Under the pieces are notes generated by a model, which saw nothing but the letters and a program-made list of their open reading frames with translations, did not search any database and had not been told where the DNA came from. Of a DNA stretch of 64,000 nucleotides, positions 36,695 to 45,881 are shown piece after piece; within the stretch, counting starts at the first letter, position 1; each line of letters begins with the position of its first letter. Made by a program: the position numbers and the translations under genes. The DNA lies in contig JADZAE010000052.1 of NCBI GenBank assembly GCA_020852715.1, positions 1 through 64,000 of the forward strand. The letters run 5' to 3'. Source of the stretch: Deltaproteobacteria bacterium. GTDB taxonomy: Bacteria > Bdellovibrionota_C > UBA2361 > SZUA-149 > JADZAE01.

Positions 36695-37450
36695 TCATAA
36701 CCAATTGGCTCCTCTTGGAATATATTGATCCGGCATATCTTTCTTAAAAAACTTTCGTTTATCGCTGAAAATATTGAAATTGATAATGTGCCCAACAGCC
36801 GCCAAACCATCTTTCCAAGTAATCTTTTTGCCTTCTATATAGTTTCTTGGAAAATACAATATTGGAAACTCCATCACTCTAATTTTCAACCGGGCAACTT
36901 TGGCGGTAATTTCCGGTTCAAACCCAAAACGATCAGTTTCTAAGTTAATATTCTTAACTATTTCTTTCTTAAAAAATTTATAACAAGTTTCCATATCTGT
37001 TAAATAAAGCCCGGAAAGTAGGTTGCTTAACATCGTCAACAAACGATTAACTAAATAGTGAAACGTTCTATGAACTTGTTGTCCATTAAAGCGAAACCTA
37101 GATCCATAAACAACCTCCGCCTTTTCCTCGACCATAGGTTTAATGAGTTGTGGAATATCATTCATGTCATATTCAAAATCTGCATCCTGAACACCAATAA
37201 TGTCTCCAGTAGCCAATTCAATTCCTTTTCTAATAGCTGCACCTTTTCCCATATTTACAGGCTGCTCGTGCAAAATCACTAACGATTTAAAAGTAAAACT
37301 TTTTAAGATTTCACCCGAACTATCTCGAGAACAATCATTGATAATTACAAGTTCTTTTTCAATAGGAAGCTCAAGTCCATCAACCGCTTGAAGAAACCGG
37401 TCCAAATGCTCCGCCTCATTATATATAGGAATAATTAAACTAACCTTCAT
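36695..37450 (-). CDS. Glycosyltransferase family 2 (dolichyl-P-sugar synthase-like)
   Basis: A 251-residue GT2: VSLIIPIYNEAEHLDRFLQAV, VIINDCSRDSSGEIL and GVQDADFEYDMNDIP (DxD). PVNMGKGAAIRKGI is typical of polyprenyl-phosphate glucosyl- or mannosyltransferases. The C-terminus ends DMPDQYIPRGANWL, a tail I associate with bacterial members of this family, so the frame is real to its stop. No C-terminal membrane helices. It precedes the giant gene by ~34 nt if the shorter start of that gene is right. Confidence 0.82.
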   Translation of the reverse strand: MKVSLIIPIYNEAEHLDRFLQAVDGLELPIEKELVIINDCSRDSSGEILKSFTFKSLVILHEQPVNMGKGAAIRKGIELATGDIIGVQDADFEYDMNDIPQLIKPMVEEKAEVVYGSRFRFNGQQVHRTFHYLVNRLLTMLSNLLSGLYLTDMETCYKFFKKEIVKNINLETDRFGFEPEITAKVARLKIRVMEFPILYFPRNYIEGKKITWKDGLAAVGHIINFNIFSDKRKFFKKDMPDQYIPRGANWL

Positions 37451-37737
37451 TGTATTCTCTCTTTATTTAGATATTTAGGTTTAGTCTGGATGCCTTCCCC
37501 AGCAGTTATAAGATTAACAAATTTTCTGGTTCAGAAACTTAGTCCCACTGCCCAATACTAATTACCGCGCCAGCATGCAAAAATTCGAAGCTAATAAATA
37601 AACAACTATAGCCGTTAAGACCATGAAATTATGCACTCACAAATAATTAATCTCTGTATTCTTATTCTTGACAAGCAGCATGTATAATCTTTCGCGTTTT
37701 TTGCATCGCTCTTATCAGCTTCGTCCTATCTCTAGGT

Positions 37738-38874
37738 TTAGTCAATTTGCATGAATTTCAATATTTCATCGTAGTCAGACGAATACAAGACTTGAACATA
37801 AGGAAATTTATCTAAGTTCTTTTTTGCGAATTTTAAGTGAGCATTGTCGTGTAAATTAATAACAAATTTGCTCGAATAAATCCTTGTACACGATTTTTTA
37901 ATAATCTCTTTACCTGCTTCGCCTGGAACAACAAAATACGAAAGCACTTCAACCGCCTGGCAGTATTCTGAGAACTTTTGAATATGCCCATCTATAGTTT
38001 GATCGTCACTTATAGACACCAGTAAAGTGTGGCGTAGCTGGTAGTCATTCATCAGATTTACATGCGCAGCATTAGCAACATCATATAAGTAATTTAAGTC
38101 ACTACTACCCTGAGGCCACTCGGATAACCGTTGTTTTATTGATTCAGAAGTTACAACATGGTGGAGAAGGCTTATCCTCGCCCCCGTTATTGAGCTTTCC
38201 TCCCCACAATGTTGAGATCTGGTAATAATTGGAAAAATATCAACCCCTTGATTAGCGCGTAATATCTCTCCCATGTGGTTATCATTACCATTCCATCCGC
38301 GCTCAACGAGTTTACAAAAATTTGTTTTAGTAAGAGCCACTCCCCAAGGAAACGGCCAATTACGTGCCCCAACGGCATACAAAATACCCTCGTTATCACT
38401 GATATAAGTCAAGGCTTTATTAAACACTAATTTTTCATTCTTACGCTGAAAATTTGAAGAATATGCACTTACGGTACTTAGCTGCTCCTGCTTTGATGAT
38501 ATAGAATACGCGTATTCGAAAAACTGCAAACCGTCAGAACATAAGCAAACATCGTCCTCTAGAAGGATAACATAGTCACAATCAGCTTCCTCAAAAACGG
38601 TATTGAGTGCTCGCAATTTATTTGCCCATGCCCCTAGGTTTCGGGAAGCCCTTCTTACGGCAAGACTTTTTACTAGCTGATTAATCTTGTGTTTGCGTAG
38701 GAGCGTTACTACCTGATCTATTGCTTCTTTCTCTTCTTTGTTGCGCTGGCTATCGACAAAAATACTAACACTATATTTATCAATACCGATACACTCACTG
38801 AGAGCATCAAGAGTCGCTTGCAAGATCTCTGCTCTTTTGAATGCCACCACTGCTATTCTGAATTGATTTGGCAA
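37738..38874 (-). CDS. Glycosyltransferase-like protein (GT-A fold)
   Basis: A 378-residue protein opening with FRIAVVAFKRAEILQATLDAL. The metal motif EDDVC lies near residue 110 (YVILLEDDVCLCSDG), in the manner of GNT-I-like and other GT-A enzymes. WPFPWGVALTK and TRSQHCGEES around 180-230 may line the donor site. The C-terminal ~110 residues have no motif. A single gene between long intergenic regions. Sugar and acceptor unknown. Confidence 0.65.
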   Translation of the reverse strand: MPNQFRIAVVAFKRAEILQATLDALSECIGIDKYSVSIFVDSQRNKEEKEAIDQVVTLLRKHKINQLVKSLAVRRASRNLGAWANKLRALNTVFEEADCDYVILLEDDVCLCSDGLQFFEYAYSISSKQEQLSTVSAYSSNFQRKNEKLVFNKALTYISDNEGILYAVGARNWPFPWGVALTKTNFCKLVERGWNGNDNHMGEILRANQGVDIFPIITRSQHCGEESSITGARISLLHHVVTSESIKQRLSEWPQGSSDLNYLYDVANAAHVNLMNDYQLRHTLLVSISDDQTIDGHIQKFSEYCQAVEVLSYFVVPGEAGKEIIKKSCTRIYSSKFVINLHDNAHLKFAKKNLDKFPYVQVLYSSDYDEILKFMQID

Positions 38875-39519
38875 GATCTATCCTTGCTATTGCTATATCA
38901 TCACATTTTTATGTTCAACATAATCGCATGGTCGTTGCATAAAAACAACTGTGTATCTTTCAGTGAAATATTGATTTGTGCGGATCGCAAAGAGAGGAAT
39001 GAATTCTTCCTTAAGCATAATCTACACTAATCAACTAGTGTTTTAGTTCTCGTAATCTTATTGCAGTGTAACCGTTCACGACTTTTACTGAGTTTCTATT
39101 CAAAAGCCCCCAGAGGGAGCAAGTTTTGCGAAGCAAAACTATGGGGAGACGAAGACTAAGCTTTCACAAGATTAGTCGTTTCCGATTAGGAAACGTCAAT
39201 AAATAATTGTAAATGTTCATATTTGTAATACTTCCGGAACGCTATTAGTAATAATCGGTGAAGGCTTACATTGCAGCCTATAAAATAATTATTACTGCAT
39301 AAATTAAGATACTTCTCGTAATTACTTCAAAAAGGATTTTATAGTTCTGGTTCACTACTTTATATATTTTCTGCTTTAGAATAAAGAATAGCGCTCTCAA
39401 GTGATGTTTGGTAACCCTACACAAATCCATGACGATGTGGTTAGCATGTTTCAGTTAAGTTACTTGCTGTGTTATAAACGTTTGAAAAATTTTAAATTAT
39501 TTGCCCTCGAAGGGTTACG
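38875..39519. other. Long intergenic region, divergent, with hairpin element
   Basis: About 645 bases between divergent genes. Apart from the structured element at 39107-39195 it is AT-rich without a supported gene. A ribosome site (GAAGGG) precedes the permease ATG. Promoters for both flanks should be here, but none is clear. Confidence 0.4.
39107..39195. repeat. Triple-hairpin palindromic element
   Basis: Three consecutive stems. (1) AGTTTTGC-GAA-GCAAAACT (39122-39140), closed further out by CCCCA (39108-39112) and TGGGG (39142-39146). (2) GACTAA (39154-39159) with TTAGTC (39172-39177). (3) CGTTTCC-GATTA-GGAAACG (39177-39195). The compact design looks like a dispersed palindromic repeat or a small RNA. 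No second copy is in this window. Confidence 0.6.
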
Positions 39520-40314
39520 ATGTTTGTTTTGGGAACACTAAAAGAGTTTTTTCTCGGCCTTTTCCAGTATCGTGAATATTTAAAGCAATCCATCATCCGC
39601 GAACTAAGAAAGAAGTATAAGCGCTCCATTCTCGGCTATCTATGGAGCATGCTGCAGCCGCTGTTTATGATGATAATTTTAGCAATGGTTTTTTCGGAAA
39701 TCATGAAAAGTGACGTGAAGAATTACGCTGTATTTTTGTTTTGCGCCATGCTGCCCTGGGGGTTTTTTGAGCATAGCTCTATGCAATGCTTAAGCATCAT
39801 TCGCGTTAACGCCAGAATTATTGAGCAGTTACCTGTTCCTAAATTTATCTTTCCTCTTTCTGCGGTATTATATAATTTGGTTAATTTCTTTTTGACTTTG
39901 GTTCCTTTAATATTAGTAATGTTGATTACTAATCACCCTTTTACTTGGAAATTAGCCCTATTTCCCTTCATGCTGGTTCCTCTTTTCTGCTTCACTTTAG
40001 GCATTTCCATGCTTTTGTCAGTCCTTAATATTTTCTTTGATGACACCCAACATTTAACTCAGGTCTTATTGCGTGCACTTTATTTTCTTTGCCCGATTAT
40101 TTACGGAAAAGAGCATATTCCAGTATCATTGTTAAAATGGGTGTCTTTAAATCCCCTTTTTCCTATATTAGAAGGAATGCGTAGTATTATTTATTCGGGT
40201 GCCGTGCCTAATCTAGCTGACTACTGTTATTCATTATGGACTTCTTTACTAATCCTCTTGCTTGGATTACTGGCCTATAAAAAAGCCAGCGATAAATTTA
40301 TTTACTTTATCTAG
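39520..40314 (+). CDS. Polysaccharide ABC transporter permease (Wzm/TagG-like)
   Basis: A 264-residue ABC-2 type permease with about six membrane segments. The N-terminal amphipathic helix IIRELRKKYKRSILGYLWSMLQPL is diagnostic of Wzm, KpsM and TagG. It forms the channel through which lipid-linked polysaccharide chains leave the cytoplasm. Its partner ATPase follows 9 bp later. Together they imply that at least one polymer of the locus is completed inside the cell and then exported. Confidence 0.9.
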   Translation: MFVLGTLKEFFLGLFQYREYLKQSIIRELRKKYKRSILGYLWSMLQPLFMMIILAMVFSEIMKSDVKNYAVFLFCAMLPWGFFEHSSMQCLSIIRVNARIIEQLPVPKFIFPLSAVLYNLVNFFLTLVPLILVMLITNHPFTWKLALFPFMLVPLFCFTLGISMLLSVLNIFFDDTQHLTQVLLRALYFLCPIIYGKEHIPVSLLKWVSLNPLFPILEGMRSIIYSGAVPNLADYCYSLWTSLLILLLGLLAYKKASDKFIYFI

Positions 40315-40322
40315 GTGTTTAT

Positions 40323-41120
40323 ATGTCCAACAACTTATCTGCGGAGCTAACATCTCAGGAACTGGCAGATGATATAGCTGTATCGGTGGAGAATATCACT
40401 GTTGCTTATCGCTCATATAAGCAGAGACCAACTTCTCTCAAGGAGAATTTGATAGCTTTTCTCAATACTGGAAAACTGCGTTATTACTCAACATTTGATG
40501 CCTTATCTGACGTAAGTTTTCAGGTAAAAAAGGGGCAAATATTTGGAGTTATCGGCAGCAATGGTGCAGGTAAAAGTACCTTATTACGAACGATTGTGGG
40601 AGTTTTGCGTCCGGTAACCGGACAGATACGAGCAAATGGCTCTGTTGATTCACTAATACAACTTGGCGCCGGCTTCGACCCTGAACTTAATGCCATTGAA
40701 AATATATACCTTAACGGATCTCTGCATTGCTTATCATATGAAGAAATCACCGAACGTATTCCACGTATAATTGAGTTTGCTGAACTCGAAGAGTTCGCCC
40801 TAACTCCAATAAAATATTATTCCTCGGGTATGTTTGCCCGCCTAGGATTTGCAGCCGCAATCGATAAAGATCCGGATATTTTAATCGTTGATGAAGTCTT
40901 AGCAGTTGGCGACGAAAGATTTCGCAAAAAATGCAATGCGGTTTTTGATTCCTTTATCGCACGCGGCAAAACAATCGTCACTGTTAGTCACAACTTAAAC
41001 TATTTGCGAGACAATGCGCACATCATCGCCTTGCTGCGAAAAGGTAAGTTGTTGTTTGTTGGCGATCCTAAGGAAGCTTTAGCATTATATAGTTCCGACA
41101 GCTATCAATCCGCTGCTTAG
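40323..41120 (+). CDS. Polysaccharide ABC transporter ATPase (Wzt/TagH-like)
   Basis: A 265-residue ATPase: Walker A GSNGAGKS (78-85), signature YSSGMFARL (~168) and Walker B ILIVDEVLAVGDE (~190-202). The N-terminal region with YRSYKQRPTSLKENL is typical of polysaccharide exporters. It lacks the C-terminal carbohydrate-binding domain that in some Wzt proteins reads the chain cap, so export may not depend on a terminal modification. Its last 53 bases overlap the convergent flippase gene. Confidence 0.9.
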   Translation: MSNNLSAELTSQELADDIAVSVENITVAYRSYKQRPTSLKENLIAFLNTGKLRYYSTFDALSDVSFQVKKGQIFGVIGSNGAGKSTLLRTIVGVLRPVTGQIRANGSVDSLIQLGAGFDPELNAIENIYLNGSLHCLSYEEITERIPRIIEFAELEEFALTPIKYYSSGMFARLGFAAAIDKDPDILIVDEVLAVGDERFRKKCNAVFDSFIARGKTIVTVSHNLNYLRDNAHIIALLRKGKLLFVGDPKEALALYSSDSYQSAA

Positions 41121-42342
41121 AAAACACTCCCACTAAAACGAGACTGACCAATAAGAACAATGAGCCGGCAAGAAATGCTTGAGCTATACTTATTCCTGTT
41201 TTATTATCAGAAAAAATAATGAGGCTAACGCTAATTATTACGCCGATAACGCCACTATAAAAAGCATGACCTTCTTTCTTCGCTGCAAAATAATTTAATA
41301 AAACAGCATTTACTGACAAAACAGCAATAAAATAAGAACAATTAACTAACATTTCCGCGCCCGCAGTATAAGCCTGACCATACAATAGTGTCATCACCGT
41401 TTCGGGAATAAATACGAACAGCGCGGTAACAAACGAACTGCAGAGCACAACGATACCTAAAAGCAATAACATTTCTCGCGCTGAACTTTTACCGGTTTGC
41501 ATATTATTGCAAACTGTTGGGAAAATTATGCTGACTAGAGAACTTGTAAGGAAAAATATTATTTTAGCCGTCAATGCTGCGGCTGAATATATTCCGGCAG
41601 TCGTCGGGGCTAGGTGACGGCGAGCAAAAATTACATCTAGTCCTAAAAACGCTCCTAAAATAAGACACAAAGTTAATAGCCGACCAAAAATACAAAAAGC
41701 ATCAAACCAAAGTATTGGTTTGCCGCTAACTTCAACTGCTCGCCAGGTCCACGGTTTGATTAAGTTCAAAATATAAATCAATCCAACTCCGTATGCCAAT
41801 AGTAATGCCGCCAATGCCCCATAATAAGAGTAAGAGACATAAAAAACCAAAATTACTACAGATAATATATGGACAGAGGCGATAACTAGTTCTTTGATCG
41901 CATTTTGTCTAAACCTCATTTCTGCCAACAGTACTCCAGCGTAGTAACTTTGCATAAAAATTAAGGCATTCGTAACAAAAGCGATCAATCCGGGCAGCAG
42001 CGCACCAATCTTCAAATAATAACTTAGAATAGCAGAAAAAAGCGGCGCAGTTAAAAGAAGTAACACAAAAATAATCCAACAGTACTTCTGCGATTTAATA
42101 AGAATGTAGCTCTTGGTATTTCCATCTTTGGAATATTCGAGAACCAACTGCGTTACGAAAGTAATAATCGCACCCGCGATAAATGAGAAAATGTTCACGG
42201 TCGCGTAAACCGAACTATAAAGCCCAAAGGCATCTGTAACTAAATAACGAGCAATAATTATTTGCAATAGCAGGCGACAGGCATTTGCTAAATTTGCAAG
42301 GACGAGGACAACAAAACTGTCCTTTAATAATTGTTTAATCAT
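41068..42342 (-). CDS. Wzx-like oligosaccharide flippase (MOP superfamily)
   Basis: A 424-residue protein with about 12 membrane segments, starting DSFVVLVLANLANACRLLLQIIIARYL. This is the pattern of polysaccharide-biosynthesis/MATE-like flippases, and GLYSSVYATVNIFSFIAG follows. It would flip undecaprenyl-PP-oligosaccharides. Its presence beside an ABC exporter suggests two glycans or a two-step pathway. No Wzy polymerase is certain in the window, although the GT-C proteins could be mistaken for one. Confidence 0.78.
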   Translation of the reverse strand: MIKQLLKDSFVVLVLANLANACRLLLQIIIARYLVTDAFGLYSSVYATVNIFSFIAGAIITFVTQLVLEYSKDGNTKSYILIKSQKYCWIIFVLLLLTAPLFSAILSYYLKIGALLPGLIAFVTNALIFMQSYYAGVLLAEMRFRQNAIKELVIASVHILSVVILVFYVSYSYYGALAALLLAYGVGLIYILNLIKPWTWRAVEVSGKPILWFDAFCIFGRLLTLCLILGAFLGLDVIFARRHLAPTTAGIYSAAALTAKIIFFLTSSLVSIIFPTVCNNMQTGKSSAREMLLLLGIVVLCSSFVTALFVFIPETVMTLLYGQAYTAGAEMLVNCSYFIAVLSVNAVLLNYFAAKKEGHAFYSGVIGVIISVSLIIFSDNKTGISIAQAFLAGSLFLLVSLVLVGVFSKQRIDSCRNYIMLKLP

Positions 42343-42452
42343 GCCCGCCCATAGTCAAATTGATTCCTGCAATAACCAGCACATAAGACAAGAATATTAG
42401 CAGAAAGCTATGGGCAGATCAAAGGACTATTTAGTAAAATAATCCTTTTCGC

Positions 42453-43967
42453 CTAGCGATAGAATTGTATTAGTTCACGCAAACGGTATTGGGTATCATT
42501 TACTTCACCGTTACCCGCCAACGATTCATCATAATGTATATTCCCCGCACCATTTAATAATAAGCGTTTAGCCAATATTGCTCCGTTAAAGTCAAATGTT
42601 CCGCTTTCCGAAAGCGAGGCATTCGGGGCGACTAAACCAGCATTCATCGAGGCATTGCCGTCAAGGGTCAGCGTATTCGAACCCAAATAAAACATGCGAA
42701 AGTTAAATGGACGACCCGAATTTATTGTTTGGTTACCATTAAATTTATCTCCAACTATACTATTCACATATAAAGTTACTACGCCACCGGCGGGGTTAGG
42801 CTGAACATCGAATTGCGAATTACTATTATTCTTAAGTTCGAGGATGTTAAAATAATAAGGGTAATTGGTGGAGGAGAGAATAATTTTGGAGTTATTTTGC
42901 ACTGTAACTTTATTTCAGCACTTTTGCGCTGGAGCACTTCCGGCTACGGTTAGGTTTACCACTCCGAGGTCTCCTTGATTAACCGGACAATAAACATTCC
43001 AAGCACTAAATTGCTCAAGCAGGGGTACTCCACAGTCTTCTCTTGAGCACTTTTCTCCTTTATTCTCACAGCCTGCCGCAAAATCCGCACATACAGCACC
43101 ACCAAAGGGGCTTTCCTCGTTTATGTCCCCATTTGTTTTTAAAGTTCCGTAAACTACTTCGCCTTTATGAATCTGCGCCGTTGAGTTAGACGCTACAGAA
43201 CAGTTTGCTTTTCGAGCACCAGCAACATAAACGCCTGTTGTGGAATCATAGGAATCACACTGTTGTCTTAGTTCTAAATGATCTCTCCGTAAACCCTGTA
43301 GTCAAACACGTGATTCAGATTTGCAATAACCGTTCCATAAACATAAACACCTCTGTCATTATCAATTAGAGAGTCCACTTGATAGACAGGGTTAAAATCG
43401 GTTTGCGGGGTAGCCGCCGGAGGAGCACCAAAATCCAGATTAGCCTTCTCCGGTATGGCATCAACTAGGGTAATACGCACCCAAGCATTGCCCAAGTCGG
43501 CAGCAGCAAAGTTAGCTTACGCAGGAAAAATAACATTGGTTGGCAAATCTCTGGTAATGGGAAAAGCTGGAGTTGCTAGATCTGTGTTATTGGTAATAAT
43601 TGCCGAATTATTTGTACCTGCCAATTTAAGCTTGGTAGCTACTTTATTAATAGCTAAATCATTAGCACCATAGCTGGGCTCCGTTTTTGTAAAACGAGTA
43701 TAAAATTCATCTCGCTTGAAGGGTGTGGCCAAACTTTGAGAATGCTCTCTTAACCAAGAAAGCGCGCGATCAATCCCGTCGTCGGCATCATAAAATTGTT
43801 CATTCCTAATCTCTGTTGTTTTCACTGTCCGGGCGTTAGCTGTAATCAATGTCAAACTTCCACTAATTGCTAACGGCGACATAATCATCAAAATCATCAC
43901 CCCCGACCAAAGCGTAGCCATGGTTTAAACTAAGATCATCTTGGTTATTTAGCTTTAATCTTAACAT
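42453..43967 (-). pseudogene. Decayed PilX-like minor pilin with beta-rich C-terminal domain
   Basis: The start at 43967 (GGGAG, 8 nt, ATG) opens MLRLKLNNQDDLSLN, a prepilin-like leader. A frameshift near 43925 moves to the frame with a membrane helix (GVMILMIMSPLAISGSLTLI) and FYDADDGIDRALSWL. An in-frame TAA follows at 43517. A frameshift near 43285 joins the frame HLELRQQCDSYDS...GVYVAGARKANCSV, then a TGA near 42905. The frame resumes to 42453 with a long beta-solenoid-like part (LDGNASMNAGLVAPNASLSE). At least four lesions, so not functional. Such proteins are tip or minor components of type IV pili or related systems. Confidence 0.8.
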
Positions 43968-43999
43968 GTCGGCATCTCCCGGTGTTTGTAAAATCTTAA

Positions 44000-44455
44000 T
44001 TACGACCTATTCATAACTAAGTTTCGAATTACCACTTCCTGTTGCGCTTCTGTTGAATATTTTTCTTTGCTACGTAAAAGTTTTTCCGACTCCACTCGCA
44101 CAGGAACAAGGATACTGGCAAGATTGTCTCGAATAATATCTGGGGTTAATGGTAAAGCAATTTTATTACCGGCCGTGTCAAAGTATTTTAAAATGAATGT
44201 CGCATTGCGACCCAGGCGAATCCCACTTACTTCATCCCAGCGGGTAATGTCTTTCCACCAGGGGTTATCATTGGAAAACATATGGACTGTTCTAACGCGA
44301 TGAATAGTAGCCCCGATATCAGACAAAGCTCCTGCTAAACAATATATAGTCTGAAGCAAGGCGAATTGTGTTACCCGAAACGCTCTCTACTCGACCTTGC
44401 AATCCATTCTTTCCCCCTGCCATAGCATCTGAAAGAGAAATTATAATTCACAAAA
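44000..44455 (-). pseudogene. Truncated PilW-like gene remnant
   Basis: Only the 3' part of a pilin-like gene remains. From about 44455 the frame reads SLSDAMAGGKNGLQGRVESVSGNTIRLASDY. After a one-base shift near 44350 it continues AGALSDIGATIHRVRTVHMF...VVIRNLVMNRS to 44000. The prepilin leader and hydrophobic helix that should precede are missing; a TGA lies just before. It ends 33 bp before the PilX-like pseudogene, so the two once formed an operon. The upstream break coincides with a 12-bp inverted repeat. Confidence 0.7.
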
Positions 44456-44474
44456 TTGCTAATTCGCTCTTTGC

Positions 44475-44531
44475 TAATTTCCAATACAGAAAAGTGACTT
44501 AATGCTTTTTAATCCTCTCTATTGGAAATTA
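44475..44531. repeat. 12-bp perfect inverted repeat
   Basis: TAATTTCCAATA (44475-44486) and TATTGGAAATTA (44520-44531) with a 33-nt spacer. It lies just upstream of the truncated PilW-like gene and may mark the break point of a deletion or insertion. Confidence 0.7.
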
Positions 44532-44912
44532 TTGCTCTTGTGACAGATTATAGTTTTTAACCTATAATATTCCCCCAGTATCTAATCATCATTTAGGGGT
44601 AGTAACTTGATAATTTCGCTCTACTATTACTTATAGAATATGGCTGTAATTTCAGTTCTTTAGGATTATTAAGACAATTAGTTTAGGCTAGTGGAATTTC
44701 ATAGATCAAAGTCACTAATTGTTGACCAAATTATAATATGACTGTGTAAGCAGTTAGTTATTAGTAACTTAGGCAAGTATACAATAAGTAAAGCTTTTAG
44801 GCGGAGCGCCCTTGACTTTGTTATAGTTTTACTGTAGGTCGCACGAAACATTTTGCTGACCTGTTCAGTAATACCTAAGTGTTTAACCGACAAAAATTTA
44901 TTTGGTAGATGA
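44532..44912. other. AT-rich gap without supported gene
   Basis: About 380 bases between the inverted repeat and the structured RNA candidate. One 64-codon frame on the minus strand has no ribosome site and poor composition. No RNA gene or clear repeat seen; probably decayed sequence. Confidence 0.4.
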
Positions 44913-45200
44913 GTATAATAACCCCACGCTACAGGTTATCATCTGTGGCGTGGAGTGAAATTCTAGCGTTTTAATATTTTTTTAGACTATCCCCCTCTCG
45001 AGAATTGGAATTCAGCAGCCAGTCTCGAGTTTTCGTTGAACGGGGTGGCACGCCTTTCACTCTCCCCCGAGAGGTCCCCACGTGTCCACCCCGTTCGCTG
45101 ATCATCTTTATAGGGTAGAGTATTCCCCCACCTCCACCCTATACTTCTTTGATCTTGAGTCGTGAGGTTATTGATTTATGTTGTAAGTTTCACTCCATAT
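44913..45200. ncRNA. Candidate structured RNA of unknown class
   Basis: A perfect -10 box TATAAT (44913-44918, plus strand) is followed at the expected start point by an 11-bp stem (CCACGCTACAG 44924-44934 with CTGTGGCGTGG 44943-44953). TGGAGTGAAA (44951-44960) pairs perfectly with TTTCACTCCA (45188-45197). Between these lie three hairpins: CTCGAGA/TCTCGAG (44997-45034); GAACGGGGTGG.CACG/CGTGTCCACCCCGTTC (45038-45095); and TATAGGGT/ACCCTATA with GATCA/TGATC outside it (45100-45155). A T-rich run follows. No tRNA, tmRNA, RNase P or SRP signature. A very long yajQ leader is the alternative. Strand not certain. Confidence 0.45.
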
Positions 45201-45376
45201 CTTTGTTTCTTTTTGTTTTATTCTTTTTCCCCTTTCGTTTTATGTTTCTTACCTTGCTCTCATTGCTTTAAGCGAATGGATTTATTAACCAAGATACGCC
45301 TCCATAGTAGACATAGTTTGCTATTGAATGTTACATTAACGCCTTGACGTAACAAAAAAAGTTTCCCGGAGGAATT

Positions 45377-45862
45377 ATGCCATCATTTGATGTTGTATCG
45401 CGAGTTGATATGCAAGAAGTAGACAATGCTGTTAATCAGACGAAAAAAGAGATCAACGGACGATATGATTTTCGCAATAGCAAAAGCAAAGTAGAACTAG
45501 AAAAAGAGGCTATTACTATCACCGCCGATGATGACATGAAATTAAAAGCCATTCAGGAAATACTCTCACAAAAAATTGCCAAACGTGGTGTTGGCGTTAG
45601 AGCACTGGATTTCAAGGAAGCCGAAAAAGCAACAGGCATGATGCTTAAACAAAAAGTGATGATCAAACAAGGCATCTCGCAAGATGATGGAAAAGCTATT
45701 GTAAAACTGATCAAAGAAGCTGGTCTAAAGAAGATCCAAGCGCAAATTCAACAAGATCAGGTTAGAATTACAGGACCTAAAAAAGATGATTTACAGGAGG
45801 TAATCAAGCTGCTACGAGAAAAGGTGAAGTTGGAATTGCAGTTTGTGAATATGAAAGATTAA
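45377..45862 (+). CDS. yajQ: YajQ-family nucleotide-binding protein
   Basis: A 161-residue protein matching YajQ from end to end: MPSFDVVSRVDMQEVDNAVNQ at the start, EINGRYDFRNSKS, KRGVGVRALDFKEAEKATGM and KIQAQIQQDQVRITGPKKDDLQ. Two ferredoxin-like domains. Some homologues bind cyclic di-GMP and act with transcription factors; others bind tRNA or GTP in vitro. Excellent ribosome site (GGAGG, 5 nt). It is 20 bp before the hemerythrin gene, probably co-transcribed. The cyclic di-GMP role would suit an organism rich in exopolysaccharide genes. Confidence 0.93.
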   Translation: MPSFDVVSRVDMQEVDNAVNQTKKEINGRYDFRNSKSKVELEKEAITITADDDMKLKAIQEILSQKIAKRGVGVRALDFKEAEKATGMMLKQKVMIKQGISQDDGKAIVKLIKEAGLKKIQAQIQQDQVRITGPKKDDLQEVIKLLREKVKLELQFVNMKD

Positions 45863-45881
45863 CTGATTTTGGAGAAACACT

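Noticed and set aside
36661-36810. N-terminal extension of the giant protein
   Set aside because: It would overlap by 116 nt the well-supported C-terminus of the upstream GT2; a start with an RBS exists at 36660. The extension cannot be fully excluded.
37671-37688. TTGACA followed by TATAAT in the gap before the GT-A-like gene
   Set aside because: The spacing is only about nine bases, far from the functional 16-18.
44699-44893. 64-codon minus-strand frame
   Set aside because: No ribosome site, AT-rich noise in a decayed region.
45005-45022. Possible SRP-RNA-like motif (GGAA...AGCAGCC)
   Set aside because: The required GUCAGG strand on the other side of helix 8 is missing, and the loop does not fold as a GGAA tetraloop.
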